DNA of 64,000 bases. It comes from an uncultured Burkholderiales bacterium. Lineage in GTDB: Bacteria > Pseudomonadota > Gammaproteobacteria > Burkholderiales > Burkholderiaceae_C. The notes beneath the pieces are model-generated. The model had not been told where the DNA came from. It searched no databases and saw only the letters and a program-made list of their open reading frames with translations. The DNA lies in assembly GCA_903870145.1 (NCBI GenBank), contig CAIQBO010000056.1:1-64000 (forward strand), written 5' to 3'. A program made the translations under genes and the position numbers. This document shows positions 46,970 to 55,531 of the stretch, in pieces; positions within the stretch are counted from its first letter, which is position 1, and each line of letters opens with the position of its first letter.

Positions 46970-47995
46970 TCACCACTTGTGTTGACTCAGCTCCTCAAAC
47001 AACTGGGTGTAAATGCGGTGTCTGCGGGCGCTGACCTGATCGGCTTGAAGCGGCGCTAGCGGGTGTGTTTGCAAAGCGGCCAAGACACCACAGCCCGGTT
47101 CGTGCAAGTGCGTGCAGTTGTAAAAGCGGCAAGCCTGCGCGCGGCCTTGAATGTCGGGCATGCAAGCGGCCAATTGCGCCGCACCAATATGCTGCAAGCC
47201 AAACTCTTGAAAACCCGGCGAGTCAATCAAGGCCGTGCGCGCAGCGGGGTGGGCTGCATCAGGCGGTATGCCATCCACCCAGTACCAAGAAGTACTCGTC
47301 GTGGTGTGCTTGCCCGAATTCAAGGCCTGCGATATTTCGCCCGTGATCACCCTTGCCTCTGGCACCAGTGCATTGATCAAGGTGCTTTTACCTGCCCCTG
47401 AAGGCCCCAGCACCAAGGTGGTTCGCCCGGCCAAGTGTTGCTTGAGCTGCAGCATGGGATCAGGTTCTTGCTCTTGCAATTTCCCCTTCAAGCGCAAAGG
47501 CAAAACCTGATAGCCCATCAAGCGATACGGCGTTAAGCGCTGCCAGGCTTGTTCAAACAAGGGCCCCAAATCACTTTTATTCAAAACAATCAAAGGGGCA
47601 ATGTGCTCAGCCTCGGCGGCGATCAAGGCTCGTGACAATTGCGTTTCAGAGAACTCGGGCTCGGCCGCGATCAAAATCAGCACTTGGTCCAAGTTGGCGG
47701 CAAATGACTTGGTGCGCACCTCGTCTTGCCGGTAAAACAAATTGCGCCGGGGCTCCACCGTTTCAATCGTGCCCTCATCGGAGGCCGCTTGCCAGCGCAC
47801 CCGGTCGCCCACCACAGATTGGCTTTTCTTGCCGCGCGGATGGCAAATCAACCGCTGGCCCTGCTCGGTCTCTACCACACAGTGACGCCCGTGGGTGGCC
47901 ACCACCAAACCCATTTCGAGCGCCGCCTTGTGCGTCACATCCAAGGCCTGCGCAGCCTTGGTTTTGGTGTTGATGCGACTAGACGTTTGGCGCAT
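46970..47995 (-). CDS. rsgA: Ribosome small-subunit-dependent GTPase A
   Basis: Late 30S maturation GTPase, 341 residues. It is circularly permuted: G4 NKSD (139-142) precedes G1 GPSGAGKST (197-205), then G3 DSPGFQEFG. An OB-fold is N-terminal and a C-terminal zinc knuckle has Cys/His ligands in CRFYNCTHLHEPGC. The ATG at 47995 lies within the last codons of the M48 protease gene (17-base overlap), so the two are co-transcribed. Convergent with the CobD-like gene. Confidence 0.95.
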   Translation of the reverse strand: MRQTSSRINTKTKAAQALDVTHKAALEMGLVVATHGRHCVVETEQGQRLICHPRGKKSQSVVGDRVRWQAASDEGTIETVEPRRNLFYRQDEVRTKSFAANLDQVLILIAAEPEFSETQLSRALIAAEAEHIAPLIVLNKSDLGPLFEQAWQRLTPYRLMGYQVLPLRLKGKLQEQEPDPMLQLKQHLAGRTTLVLGPSGAGKSTLINALVPEARVITGEISQALNSGKHTTTSTSWYWVDGIPPDAAHPAARTALIDSPGFQEFGLQHIGAAQLAACMPDIQGRAQACRFYNCTHLHEPGCGVLAALQTHPLAPLQADQVSARRHRIYTQLFEELSQHKW

Positions 47996-49247
47996 GCTGC
48001 ATGCGGGCCAGGCGCAAACTGGCCGGCGGGTGAGAGGCGTAGAAAGTCACGAACCAAGGATCCGGCGTCAAAGTTGAAGCATTGTCTTGGTACAACTTGA
48101 GCAAAGCCGAGGCCAGGTCAGAGGCTGGCGTTTGCGAGATGGCGTAGGCATCAGCTTCATACTCTTGCACCCGTGATCGCCAAGAAGAGAGTGGCGCCAA
48201 AAAGAATGTGAACACTGGCACCACCAACATGAAAAGCAACAAGGCCAGCGCTTCGTTGCCACCGTTCAAACTCGGCGTGATGCCCAATCCCGTGTAGAAC
48301 CAAGTTTGCTGACTCAAGGCGCCTAACAAAGCCAGCCCGAGCAAGCTCATCACAAAGTGCGTCAGCAGCATTTTGAAAATATGCCGATGCTTGAAATGCC
48401 CCAACTCGTGGGCCAGAACGGCCTCCATTTCAGCGGGCGTCAATTGCTTGAGCAAGGTGTCAAAAAAGACCACGCGTTTGCTTGCGCCAAAGCCTGTGAA
48501 AAAAGCATTTGAATGCGCCGAGCGGCGGCTGCCGTCCATCACAAAAAAACCTTTGGCTTCAAAGCCAGAGCGCTGCATCAGGGCATTGACTCGGGCCTTC
48601 AAGTCCTCGTCTTCCAGGGGTGTGAATTTGTTGAACAAGGGCATGATGAAATTGGGCGCAATGGCCATCATCAGCAACTGCCAAAATACCAGTGCAGCCC
48701 AAGTCCAAAGCCACCAGTAAGCACCACCAGCGTGCATCAACCACAGCACCAAGGCCACCAAAGGCAGGCCCAAAACTAGGCCCAACAGCAAGCCCTTGAC
48801 TGAATCTATGAGCCAGAGTCGAAGCGTCATTTTGTTAAAGCCAAACTTTTGCTCCAACACAAAAGTTTGGTACAAAGACAAGGGCAAACCCAGCACACTG
48901 CCGATCAGTATGAAGGACAGCACCAAGGCCACTTGTTGCCACAAACCCGGCGCGATCCAAGACAAGATCACTTGGTCTAAAGCGCTCAACCCCCCCAACA
49001 ACGTGAAGCCCAGCAAAATGGCAGCGTCCAGCAATATGTCCAGTTGCGCAACGCGTGCTTTGGCCAAGGTGTAATCGGCGGCCTTCTGGTGCGCTGCCAA
49101 AGCAATGCGCGCAGCAAACGCTGCAGGTACTTCTTCGCGGTGGGCGGCCACATGCCGAACTTGGCGCGCGTTCAGCCAGAGTTTCAACATCACGTTGGCC
49201 AACAAGGCCGTCGCCAGCAAAAGGGACAAGGTCAATGAAGGGTTCAT
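47979..49247 (-). CDS. M48-family membrane metallopeptidase (Ste24/CAAX-protease-like)
   Basis: A 422-residue integral membrane zinc protease. Hydrophobic segments span the first 250 residues; the zinc motif HELGH has His280, Glu281 and His284, with the third ligand probably in EYEADAYA. The [21 protein letters not shown] stretch is typical of Ste24-type M48 members. ATG at 49247 ([11 protein letters not shown]) is chosen; the upstream in-frame codons to 49295 look non-coding. A role in membrane protein quality control is inferred. Divergent from oligoribonuclease. Confidence 0.92.
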   Translation of the reverse strand: MNPSLTLSLLLATALLANVMLKLWLNARQVRHVAAHREEVPAAFAARIALAAHQKAADYTLAKARVAQLDILLDAAILLGFTLLGGLSALDQVILSWIAPGLWQQVALVLSFILIGSVLGLPLSLYQTFVLEQKFGFNKMTLRLWLIDSVKGLLLGLVLGLPLVALVLWLMHAGGAYWWLWTWAALVFWQLLMMAIAPNFIMPLFNKFTPLEDEDLKARVNALMQRSGFEAKGFFVMDGSRRSAHSNAFFTGFGASKRVVFFDTLLKQLTPAEMEAVLAHELGHFKHRHIFKMLLTHFVMSLLGLALLGALSQQTWFYTGLGITPSLNGGNEALALLLFMLVVPVFTFFLAPLSSWRSRVQEYEADAYAISQTPASDLASALLKLYQDNASTLTPDPWFVTFYASHPPASLRLARMQHAPNV

Positions 49248-49347
49248 GGGCGCCAAGTGTAGATCAGCCGGCTTGGGCGACAATCCAAGGCTCACCGATG
49301 GCCTCTTCTGGGCCGCCCTGTTATTGACCTCTTATGAGACCGACTTT

Positions 49348-49965
49348 GTGAACAAGCCTTTGAACGCCACCTTGCCACCTTCAAGCCCCGCGCCTGAGAG
49401 CCCAGCAGCCAGCTTGGCCAAATCTGACCAAAATCTGGTTTGGATTGATTGCGAAATGACGGGGCTTGACCCCGAAAAAGAACGCTTGATCGAAATTGCC
49501 GTGATCGTGACAGGACCGCATTTGCTGCCGCGCATCGAAGGCCCCGTGTGCGTGATCCACCAAAGCGACGCGCTGTTGGCACAGATGGACGCTTGGAACA
49601 AAGGCACGCACGGCAAGAGCGGCCTGATCGATAAAGTCAAGGCCTCAGAGATAGACGAAGCTCAAGCCCAAGAGCAAATTCTGGCGTTCATTCGCAAATA
49701 TGTGCCCAAAAGTGCCTCACCTTTGTGCGGCAACACCATCAGCCAAGACCGCCGCTTTCTGGTCAAGTTCATGCCCAAGCTCGAAGCTTATTTGCATTAC
49801 CGTAATTTGGACGTCAGCACCTTGAAAGAGCTGTCTCGGCGCTGGCGGCCCGAGATTTTCAACGCTTTCAAAAAACAACAAAAACACACGGCATTGGCCG
49901 ATGTGCACGAGTCGATTGATGAACTTGTGCACTACCGCGAACACTTCATCCGGCTGGACGCCTAA
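49348..49965 (+). CDS. orn: Oligoribonuclease
   Basis: DEDD-family 3'-5' exonuclease that finishes RNA decay by degrading 2-5-mers. Catalytic [10 protein letters not shown] (first Asp and Glu), the HGKSGLID region, [12 protein letters not shown] and [14 protein letters not shown] (last DEDDh residues) are intact. No ATG exists near the N terminus: GTG at 49348 gives 205 residues with an N-terminal Ser/Pro/Ala extension over the usual ~180; TTG at 49360 is an alternative. Divergent from the M48 protease. Confidence 0.93.
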   Translation: MNKPLNATLPPSSPAPESPAASLAKSDQNLVWIDCEMTGLDPEKERLIEIAVIVTGPHLLPRIEGPVCVIHQSDALLAQMDAWNKGTHGKSGLIDKVKASEIDEAQAQEQILAFIRKYVPKSASPLCGNTISQDRRFLVKFMPKLEAYLHYRNLDVSTLKELSRRWRPEIFNAFKKQQKHTALADVHESIDELVHYREHFIRLDA

Positions 49966-50041
49966 GTCCCCTGGCCCGCCGGCCATCTTTGAGACGATCA
50001 AGTTATTTCAGGGAAAACCCGCACGAATTAAAAATCTGTGC

Positions 50042-50149
50042 CATAATAGAAGGCTGCGCTGCAAATTTGCTGCGCTTGTGCATCTCCCTTCATTCCCTGA
50101 CTCACTGATAAGAGTCACTCGACTGGGAAGGCTTTTTCCAAAGCCTTTC
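50042..50149 (+). promoter_or_regulatory. Candidate -10 and structured leader of the DEAD-box helicase gene
   Basis: CATAAT at 50042-50047 is a plausible -10 (no good -35 seen), giving a leader of about 190 bases. In it AAGGCTTT (50128-50135) and AAAGCCTT (50140-50147) form a perfect 8-bp stem with loop TTCC, and there is no following T run. Long structured leaders are typical of cold-regulated helicase mRNAs; this assignment is inferred. Confidence 0.4.
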
Positions 50150-50242
50150 ACAACAGCACCGAGCACCGTTTGATGGTTGATGTTTTTACAACCATGAACG
50201 GCAGCGCCGCAGCCTTTGCGGACGACCGTGCGAGAAAAAAAT

Positions 50243-52078
50243 ATGACTGACTCTTTTGAAGTGCAGGCCGACTTGTCGCCTGCTCCATCCTTTGACACTG
50301 AATCCTTAGGCGCCGAGCCGTCCTTTGAGGACACCCCCGCACAAGCGCCTGAAGAGGCTGTCACAGCACAACCCAACGGCTTTGTGCTGATGGGCTTGGC
50401 CCCAGAACTGGTGCAAGCCGTGACTGATTTAGGCTACACACAACCCACGCCCGTGCAGATCAAAGCCATTCCTTTGGCTTTGCCCAAAGAAACTCAAGGC
50501 CAAGCACACGCCTACATTGACCTGATGGTCTCAAGCCAAACCGGCAGCGGCAAAACAGCGGCTTTCTTGCTGCCTGTATTGCACACCTTGCTCAAGGAAA
50601 TGGCCGACGAGGAAGCTCAGGAGCGCGCCTCGTTTGACAGCGCCTGCGCCGAGGCTGCAGCCAAAGGCGAGCCTTTGCCCAAACGCAGCAAGCGCAAAGA
50701 CCCCACCAACCCACGCAACTTCAAAGCCCCGACGCCGGGCGCCTTGATTGTTTGCCCTACACGCGAGTTGGCCCAGCAAGTGGCCCACGATGCGATCGAC
50801 TTGGTCAAACACTGCCGCGGCCTGCGCGTGGCCAACGTGGTGGGCGGCATGCCTTACCAGTTGCAAATTGCCAAACTGCAAAACGCCAATTTGGTGGTCG
50901 CCACACCAGGGCGTTTGCTCGACCTGCAGCGCTCCATGCAAATCAAGCTCGACAAGGTGAAATTCCTGGTCGTTGACGAAGCCGACCGCATGCTCGATTT
51001 GGGTTTTTCAGACGACTTGGCCGACATCAACCAGTTGACCAGCCAACGCCAACAAACCATGATGTTCAGCGCCACCTTTGCGCCCCGCATTCAGCAATTG
51101 GCCATGCGCGTGATGCACGATGGCGGCTCGGCAGTGCAAAAAATTCAGATCGACTCTCCCCAAGAAAAGCACAGCAACATCAAGCAAATGCTGTTCTGGG
51201 CTGACAACGCCCAGCACAAGCGCAAACTGCTTGACCATTGGCTGCGTGACGCCGCGATTGACCAAGCCATCGTCTTTGCCAGCACCCAAATTGAGTGCGA
51301 TGGTTTGGCTGCTGATCTGCAGCAAGATGGTTTTTCGGCAGTGGCTTTGCACGGCGCTTTGAGCCAAGGCTTGCGCAACCGCCGCTTGATGGCACTGCGC
51401 GGCGGTCAAGTTCAAATTTTGGTGGCCACCGATGTGGCCGCTCGCGGCTTGGATGTGCCCACCGTCACCCACGTGTTCAATTATGGTTTGCCCATGAAGG
51501 CCGAGGACTACACCCACCGCATTGGCCGCACAGGCCGCGCAGGGCGTGACGGTTTGGCCGTGACGTTTGCGGAAATTCGCGATCGCCGCAAAATCATGGA
51601 CATTGAGTCTTACACCCGCCAGCCCTTCAAAGCTGAAGTGGTCGCGGGCCTTGAGCCACAACAACGCTTTCCTGACACCCGCATGGGCGCAGGTCGCGGC
51701 GGCAATGACCGCAACGACCGCAGCGGCCCGCGTGGTCGTCCCTTTGGCGGTGGCGGCGGTGGCCGTTTTGAAGGCCGCGGTGCACCGCGTTTTGAAGGCC
51801 GTGGGGGTGACCGCTTTGATTCTCGCCCTGAGCCACGTTTTGAACCCCGTCATGAGGCTCGCTTCGAGCCCCGTGGCGAGCAACGTCAAGAGCAGCGCTT
51901 TGACCCCCGCAACGACCGCGGCGCACCCCGTGGTCCAGCGCCGCGCAGTGGGCCTGGCGATCGCTTTGCACGTGGCCCCAAACAAGTGGGTGCGGGCAAT
52001 TTCAAACCCCATACACCTGCTGGACAAGGGCCTAAACGCGCGGGCGGCACCAAGATTCTGAAGATCAGTCGCGGTTGA
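50243..52078 (+). CDS. DEAD-box RNA helicase with arginine/glycine-rich C-terminal tail
   Basis: A 611-residue helicase. Core motifs: GYTQPTPVQIKAIPL, SSQTGSGKTAAF, PTRELAQQV, VDEADRMLDLGF, FSATFAP, and HRIGRTGRAGRDG. An insertion of about 45 charged residues lies between motifs I and Ia, as in Burkholderiales homologues. Residues after about 490 are low complexity, with repeated RFEGRG, RFEPR and RGG-like units that likely bind RNA or promote condensation. ATG at 50243 is used. A terminator follows at 52095. Roles in ribosome assembly and cold adaptation are typical of the family. Confidence 0.93.
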   Translation: MTDSFEVQADLSPAPSFDTESLGAEPSFEDTPAQAPEEAVTAQPNGFVLMGLAPELVQAVTDLGYTQPTPVQIKAIPLALPKETQGQAHAYIDLMVSSQTGSGKTAAFLLPVLHTLLKEMADEEAQERASFDSACAEAAAKGEPLPKRSKRKDPTNPRNFKAPTPGALIVCPTRELAQQVAHDAIDLVKHCRGLRVANVVGGMPYQLQIAKLQNANLVVATPGRLLDLQRSMQIKLDKVKFLVVDEADRMLDLGFSDDLADINQLTSQRQQTMMFSATFAPRIQQLAMRVMHDGGSAVQKIQIDSPQEKHSNIKQMLFWADNAQHKRKLLDHWLRDAAIDQAIVFASTQIECDGLAADLQQDGFSAVALHGALSQGLRNRRLMALRGGQVQILVATDVAARGLDVPTVTHVFNYGLPMKAEDYTHRIGRTGRAGRDGLAVTFAEIRDRRKIMDIESYTRQPFKAEVVAGLEPQQRFPDTRMGAGRGGNDRNDRSGPRGRPFGGGGGGRFEGRGAPRFEGRGGDRFDSRPEPRFEPRHEARFEPRGEQRQEQRFDPRNDRGAPRGPAPRSGPGDRFARGPKQVGAGNFKPHTPAGQGPKRAGGTKILKISRG

Positions 52079-52094
52079 TTTTCAAGCGCCCATG

Positions 52095-52131
52095 AAAAAA
52101 CCGCCTTGGCTTGCGCCTTGACGGTTTTTTT
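52095..52131 (+). terminator. Rho-independent terminator after the DEAD-box helicase gene
   Basis: AAAAAACCG (52095-52103) pairs with CGGTTTTTT (52122-52130), with a further inner GGC/GCC pairing, and the stem ends in a run of seven T. It lies 17 bases after the stop. The A run on the other side could also help end rplS transcripts read in the opposite direction. Confidence 0.8.
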
Positions 52132-52186
52132 ATGGCGACTCACAACGTCAAAGTCATGAGCCCCTTTGGAGGCGGAGCGCCCAATC

Positions 52187-52588
52187 TCAAGCAGCAGTGC
52201 TTGGTGCTGATACTGCGGCCTTTTTGTTGACACGCTGTGGCAATTTTTCTTTGATGCGCGCAGACTTGCCGCTGCGGTCGCGCAAATAGTACAGCTTGGC
52301 ACGGCGCACATCACCGCGGCGCTTGACTTCAATGCTGGCAATCAAGGGACTGTAGGTTTGAAACGTACGCTCAACGCCTTCGCCACTGGAGATTTTACGA
52401 ACCGTGAAACCACTGTTCAGGCCCCGGTTGCGCTTGGCAATCACGACACCTTCATAAGCCTGCAAACGCTTGCGTGTGCCTTCAACCACGTTCACGCTCA
52501 CGATGACGGTATCGCCAGGCATGAACAAGGGAATGACTTTGGCCAGGCGAACAATTTCTTCTTGCTCGAGGGTTTGAATTAAATTCAT
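52187..52588 (-). CDS. rplS: 50S ribosomal protein L19
   Basis: Large-subunit protein at the 30S/50S interface, 133 residues. [28 protein letters not shown] and [22 protein letters not shown] are canonical, and the C terminus extends with an Ala/Lys tail. ATG at 52588 is the standard family start; an in-frame ATG at 52603 would add five residues that overlap the GGAG site. It follows trmD by 155 bases, longer than usual, and that gap holds its own -10-like element. Confidence 0.96.
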   Translation of the reverse strand: MNLIQTLEQEEIVRLAKVIPLFMPGDTVIVSVNVVEGTRKRLQAYEGVVIAKRNRGLNSGFTVRKISSGEGVERTFQTYSPLIASIEVKRRGDVRRAKLYYLRDRSGKSARIKEKLPQRVNKKAAVSAPSTAA

Positions 52589-52709
52589 TTTGAATGACTC
52601 CATGCGATCATGCTCACGCTACGCTAAGGGCGGCTTCTATGCAAATCGCCTTCAAACCCAAGCACAGCTTGACTTGAAAGGCGGCAACAGCCGCGGCGGA
52701 CAGAGGATC

Positions 52710-52727
52710 GAAAAGCCTTTGATTATA
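52710..52727 (-). promoter_or_regulatory. Putative rplS promoter -10 with conserved downstream element (copy 1)
   Basis: On the minus strand the sequence is TATAATCAAAGGCTTTTC, a consensus -10 followed by 12 bases that are identical to the element before rpsP (54495-54512). It lies about 125 bases before the rplS ATG. No good -35 is visible at 16-18 bases. Confidence 0.5.
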
Positions 52728-52743
52728 GCTCGAAACAACAGGC

Positions 52744-53532
52744 CTAGCCCTTTGTAAGACCCAAGTCTGCATCCGGGGTCATTCTCGCCTTCAAAAGCAA
52801 TAAAAAGTTTTCATCTTGCGCGCTCAATCCCCCGCCCGCGCGGGCTGCATCGATCAAATCTGGCCGCGAAATGGCCGTTAAACGCAAGCTTTGCTCGCGC
52901 CGCCAGTTGGCTATCTGCGCATGGTTGCCTGACATCAGCACGGGCGGCACGGCTTGGCCTTGCCAGACTTCGGGGCGCGTGAAGTGCGGGCAATCCAGGA
53001 GGCCGTCCAATGCGGGGTTGAAACTGTCAGCCTGATGGCTTTCAGCATCGTTCAAGACGCCCGGCTGCAACCTGGCCACAGCGTCCAGCAAGGCCATTGC
53101 AGCCAACTCACCCCCCGAGAGAACAAAGTCGCCCAAACTCATTTGCACATCAACGTGCTGGTCAATGAAGCGCTGATCAATGCCTTCGTAACGACCGCAT
53201 AGCAAAACCGCACCGGCACTGCTTGCCCAAGTCTGCACGACAGCGTGATTCAAGCGCGCGCCCACCGGGGCAAATAAAATCACAGGCGCCGGCTCAGGTC
53301 GGTCCGCGCCGATGGCCTTCAAGCATTGCAGCAAAGGCTCGGCCATCATCAACATGCCTGGGCCACCACCAAAAGGTCGGTCGTCTACGCGGCGGTATTG
53401 GCCTTGCGCATAGTCTCGCAGGGGCCACAGTTTGACCTGCACTGCGCCCGACTCAAACGCGCGCCGCGTCACGCCAACCGTTAAAAACGGGGCAAACAAT
53501 TCTGGAAATAAAGTGACGATATCAAAGCGCAT
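52744..53532 (-). CDS. trmD: tRNA (guanine-N1)-methyltransferase
   Basis: SPOUT-family enzyme making m1G37 in tRNAs, which prevents +1 frameshifting; 262 residues. MRFDIVTLFPELF, DDRPFGGGPGMLMMAEPL, LLCGRYEGIDQRF and the trefoil-knot segment SLGDFVLSGGELAAM are clear. It lies 12 bases after rimM in the conserved rpsP-rimM-trmD-rplS series. Confidence 0.97.
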   Translation of the reverse strand: MRFDIVTLFPELFAPFLTVGVTRRAFESGAVQVKLWPLRDYAQGQYRRVDDRPFGGGPGMLMMAEPLLQCLKAIGADRPEPAPVILFAPVGARLNHAVVQTWASSAGAVLLCGRYEGIDQRFIDQHVDVQMSLGDFVLSGGELAAMALLDAVARLQPGVLNDAESHQADSFNPALDGLLDCPHFTRPEVWQGQAVPPVLMSGNHAQIANWRREQSLRLTAISRPDLIDAARAGGGLSAQDENFLLLLKARMTPDADLGLTKG

Positions 53533-53544
53533 GGCTTGTCACTT

Positions 53545-54150
53545 CTAGTAATCGGCTTGCCAATCGACCGTGATCTTGCGTGCGGGCAAATCCACATCGT
53601 CAATGAACGCGGCAACAAAAGGAATCATGCGCTCCACAGGTTTGTCACCATCTGCTGGGGCGCCCGAGAGAACCAACACCGTTTGAGGGCCTGTGGACAT
53701 GAGGTCTTTGACTTGCCCCAAGGCCACACCTTCACGGTTGACCACATCCAATCCGAGCAAATCAACCCAATAATATTCGCCATCTGCGGTGCTGGGGAAA
53801 CTCGATCGCGAGATGAAAACGCGCGCGCCCTTGAGAGCTTCTGCCGCCGTGCGGTCTGGCACATCATGGGCCGAGGCCACTACCGTGTCCGAATGGTCTT
53901 TGGCTTCCTTGATTTTCAAAATCACAGGGCCAGCCAATGCTTGCGCATGGGGCGCAAGTGGCGCGCGATCAGAGGGCAGCAAATACCAACGTTTAGAAGA
54001 AAAAAGCGCCTCAGGAGAGGCGCTGTGGGTGATGACTTTGAACCAACCCTTGATACCCCAGGCGTCTGCGATGCGGCCCACCTCAATGGCGTCTGCCGGC
54101 AAAGCGGCAGACTCAAGTTGGGGCAGCACAGCCAAGGCCCCTAGGATCAA
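53545..54150 (-). CDS. rimM: 16S rRNA-processing protein RimM
   Basis: 30S maturation factor that binds S19, 201 residues. Family segments: [18 protein letters not shown], the PRC-barrel [13 protein letters not shown] and [25 protein letters not shown]. The first codon is TTG at 54150, overlapping the rpsP stop as TTGA, which suggests translational coupling; no in-frame ATG is available before the conserved region. The 20-residue N-terminal extension is within family range. Confidence 0.95.
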   Translation of the reverse strand: MILGALAVLPQLESAALPADAIEVGRIADAWGIKGWFKVITHSASPEALFSSKRWYLLPSDRAPLAPHAQALAGPVILKIKEAKDHSDTVVASAHDVPDRTAAEALKGARVFISRSSFPSTADGEYYWVDLLGLDVVNREGVALGQVKDLMSTGPQTVLVLSGAPADGDKPVERMIPFVAAFIDDVDLPARKITVDWQADY

Positions 54151-54398
54151 GCCGCTTTGGTAGCAGCTTGTTTGACCAAACGCTCAACAGTGGGGGAGAC
54201 TTGGGCGCCCACGCTTCTCCAGTAAGTCAAGCGGTCTTGCACAATGCGCAAGCCTTCTTCGGTTGCAACGGCGATGGGGTTGTAAAACCCGATACGCTCG
54301 ATGAAACGGCCGTCGCGGCGAACGCGTTTGTCGGCCACAACAATGTTAAAAAATGGACGGGCTTTAGAGCCGCCGCGGGAAAGACGAATGACAACCAT
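54147..54398 (-). CDS. rpsP: 30S ribosomal protein S16
   Basis: Small-subunit protein of 83 residues: [41 protein letters not shown] and a C-terminal [14 protein letters not shown]. It is the first gene of rpsP-rimM-trmD and overlaps rimM by 4 bases. Its putative promoter element at 54495-54512 is shared with rplS. Divergent from the GNAT gene. Confidence 0.97.
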   Translation of the reverse strand: MVVIRLSRGGSKARPFFNIVVADKRVRRDGRFIERIGFYNPIAVATEEGLRIVQDRLTYWRSVGAQVSPTVERLVKQAATKAA

Positions 54399-54494
54399 GA
54401 TTTATCCTAGGGTGGTGGCGGCGCCTCTTTCGGGGCACCGCAAAATTTCTCAGCGTTTGAGACACGCAACTGGCCACCCGGCCAGTGACACACT

Positions 54495-54512
54495 GAAAAG
54501 CCTTTGATTATA
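54495..54512 (-). promoter_or_regulatory. Putative rpsP operon promoter -10 with conserved downstream element (copy 2)
   Basis: TATAATCAAAGGCTTTTC on the minus strand, identical in all 18 bases to the element before rplS. It lies about 100 bases before the rpsP ATG. No strong -35 is visible, so the promoter may rely on other features. Confidence 0.5.
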
Positions 54513-54527
54513 ACCAGGAGTTCCAGC

Positions 54528-55049
54528 ATGCCCATGATTCGACCCAGCCAAGAAGCTGACATGCCCGCTATCACGGCCATTTACCAGCACCATGTCCTGA
54601 CCGGAACAGGCACATTTGAGATTGAACCACCGAGCTTGACCGACATGACGGCCCGCAGGTCCGACGTCTTGGGCAAAGGCCTGCCTTACCTGGTCATGGA
54701 GGAAAACAGCCGCATTATGGGCTTTGCCTACTGCAATTGGTTCAAACCGCGACCCGCATACCGCTTTTCTGCGGAAGACTCGGTTTACATGGATGCCACC
54801 GCCCATGGCCAAGGCTGGGGACGGGCTTTGCTGTGCGAGCTGTGCCGATCAGCCGAACTAGTCGGTGTTCGCAAATTGATTGCGGTGATCGGCGACTCGA
54901 CCAACAAGGCCTCCATCGGGGTGCACCGATCCGTCGGTTTCACCCCCGTGGGCGTGATCAATTCGTGCGGCTGGAAATTCAATCGCTGGCTAGACATTGT
55001 CATGATGGAAAAAACCTTGGGCGCAGGCAGTTCAAATTCTCCTGAATAA
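54528..55049 (+). CDS. GNAT N-acetyltransferase, phosphinothricin-acetyltransferase-like
   Basis: A 173-residue acetyl-CoA-dependent acetyltransferase. IRPSQEADMPAITAIYQHHV at the N terminus, GTFEIEPPS, the acetyl-CoA loop DATAHGQGWGRALLCEL and NKASIGVHRSVGFTPVG match the Pat/MddA/YncA group, which acetylates phosphinothricin or methionine sulfone and related analogues. ATG at 54528 has AGGAG 7 bases upstream; ATG at 54534 is an alternative. The natural substrate is uncertain. Divergent from rpsP. Confidence 0.88.
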   Translation: MPMIRPSQEADMPAITAIYQHHVLTGTGTFEIEPPSLTDMTARRSDVLGKGLPYLVMEENSRIMGFAYCNWFKPRPAYRFSAEDSVYMDATAHGQGWGRALLCELCRSAELVGVRKLIAVIGDSTNKASIGVHRSVGFTPVGVINSCGWKFNRWLDIVMMEKTLGAGSSNSPE

Positions 55050-55057
55050 TCAGACCC

Positions 55058-55528
55058 ATGAAAAATAAAACTCTGGCGGCTTGGTTGGCATTTTGGGGTG
55101 GCCCCTTGGGCTTGCACCGTTTTTATCTGTTTGGCTTTGGCGACACCCTGGCCTGGTTTTTGCCTATTCCCACTGCCCTGGGCTGGTATGGCATCGAGCG
55201 TGCCTTGGAGATGGGTCAGGACGACCTGTTGAGCTGGTTGCTGATTCCCTTGCTAGGCTTTACCTTTGCGGGCTGCGCACTCAATGCCATCGTTTACGGG
55301 CTGATGCCGATGGAAAAATGGAATGCGCGCTTTAACCCACAAGCCCCAAGCACGCACAGTGCTGGCAGCACGCAGTGGCTGACGATTGGCGCTGTTGCAT
55401 GCGCATTGCTGGTCGGCACCAGTGTGCTGATGGCCAGCATTGTGTTCAGTTTTCAGCGCTACTTTGAACACCAAATCGAAGCGGCCAGGGCCATCAGCCA
55501 AGGGGCACAGACGCCCATCAAACCCTGA
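55058..55528 (+). CDS. TM2-domain-containing membrane protein
   Basis: A 156-residue protein. The N terminus KNKTLAAWLAFWGGPLGLHR with FYLFGFGD is the TM2 domain pattern (two helices linked by an HRFYLG-type turn), followed by LLIPLLGFTFAGCALNAIVYGLM and a further helix TIGAVACALLVGTSVLMASIVF. About four transmembrane helices in total. Function is unknown. It starts 8 bases after the GNAT stop and is convergent with the phosphate transporter. Confidence 0.75.
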   Translation: MKNKTLAAWLAFWGGPLGLHRFYLFGFGDTLAWFLPIPTALGWYGIERALEMGQDDLLSWLLIPLLGFTFAGCALNAIVYGLMPMEKWNARFNPQAPSTHSAGSTQWLTIGAVACALLVGTSVLMASIVFSFQRYFEHQIEAARAISQGAQTPIKP

Positions 55529-55531
55529 GCA

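Noticed and set aside
51008-52027. Long open frame on the minus strand (339 residues) opposite the DEAD-box helicase
   Set aside because: It mirrors the helicase coding frame, is rich in Ala/His/Thr from reversed RGG-type codons, and has no recognisable domain.
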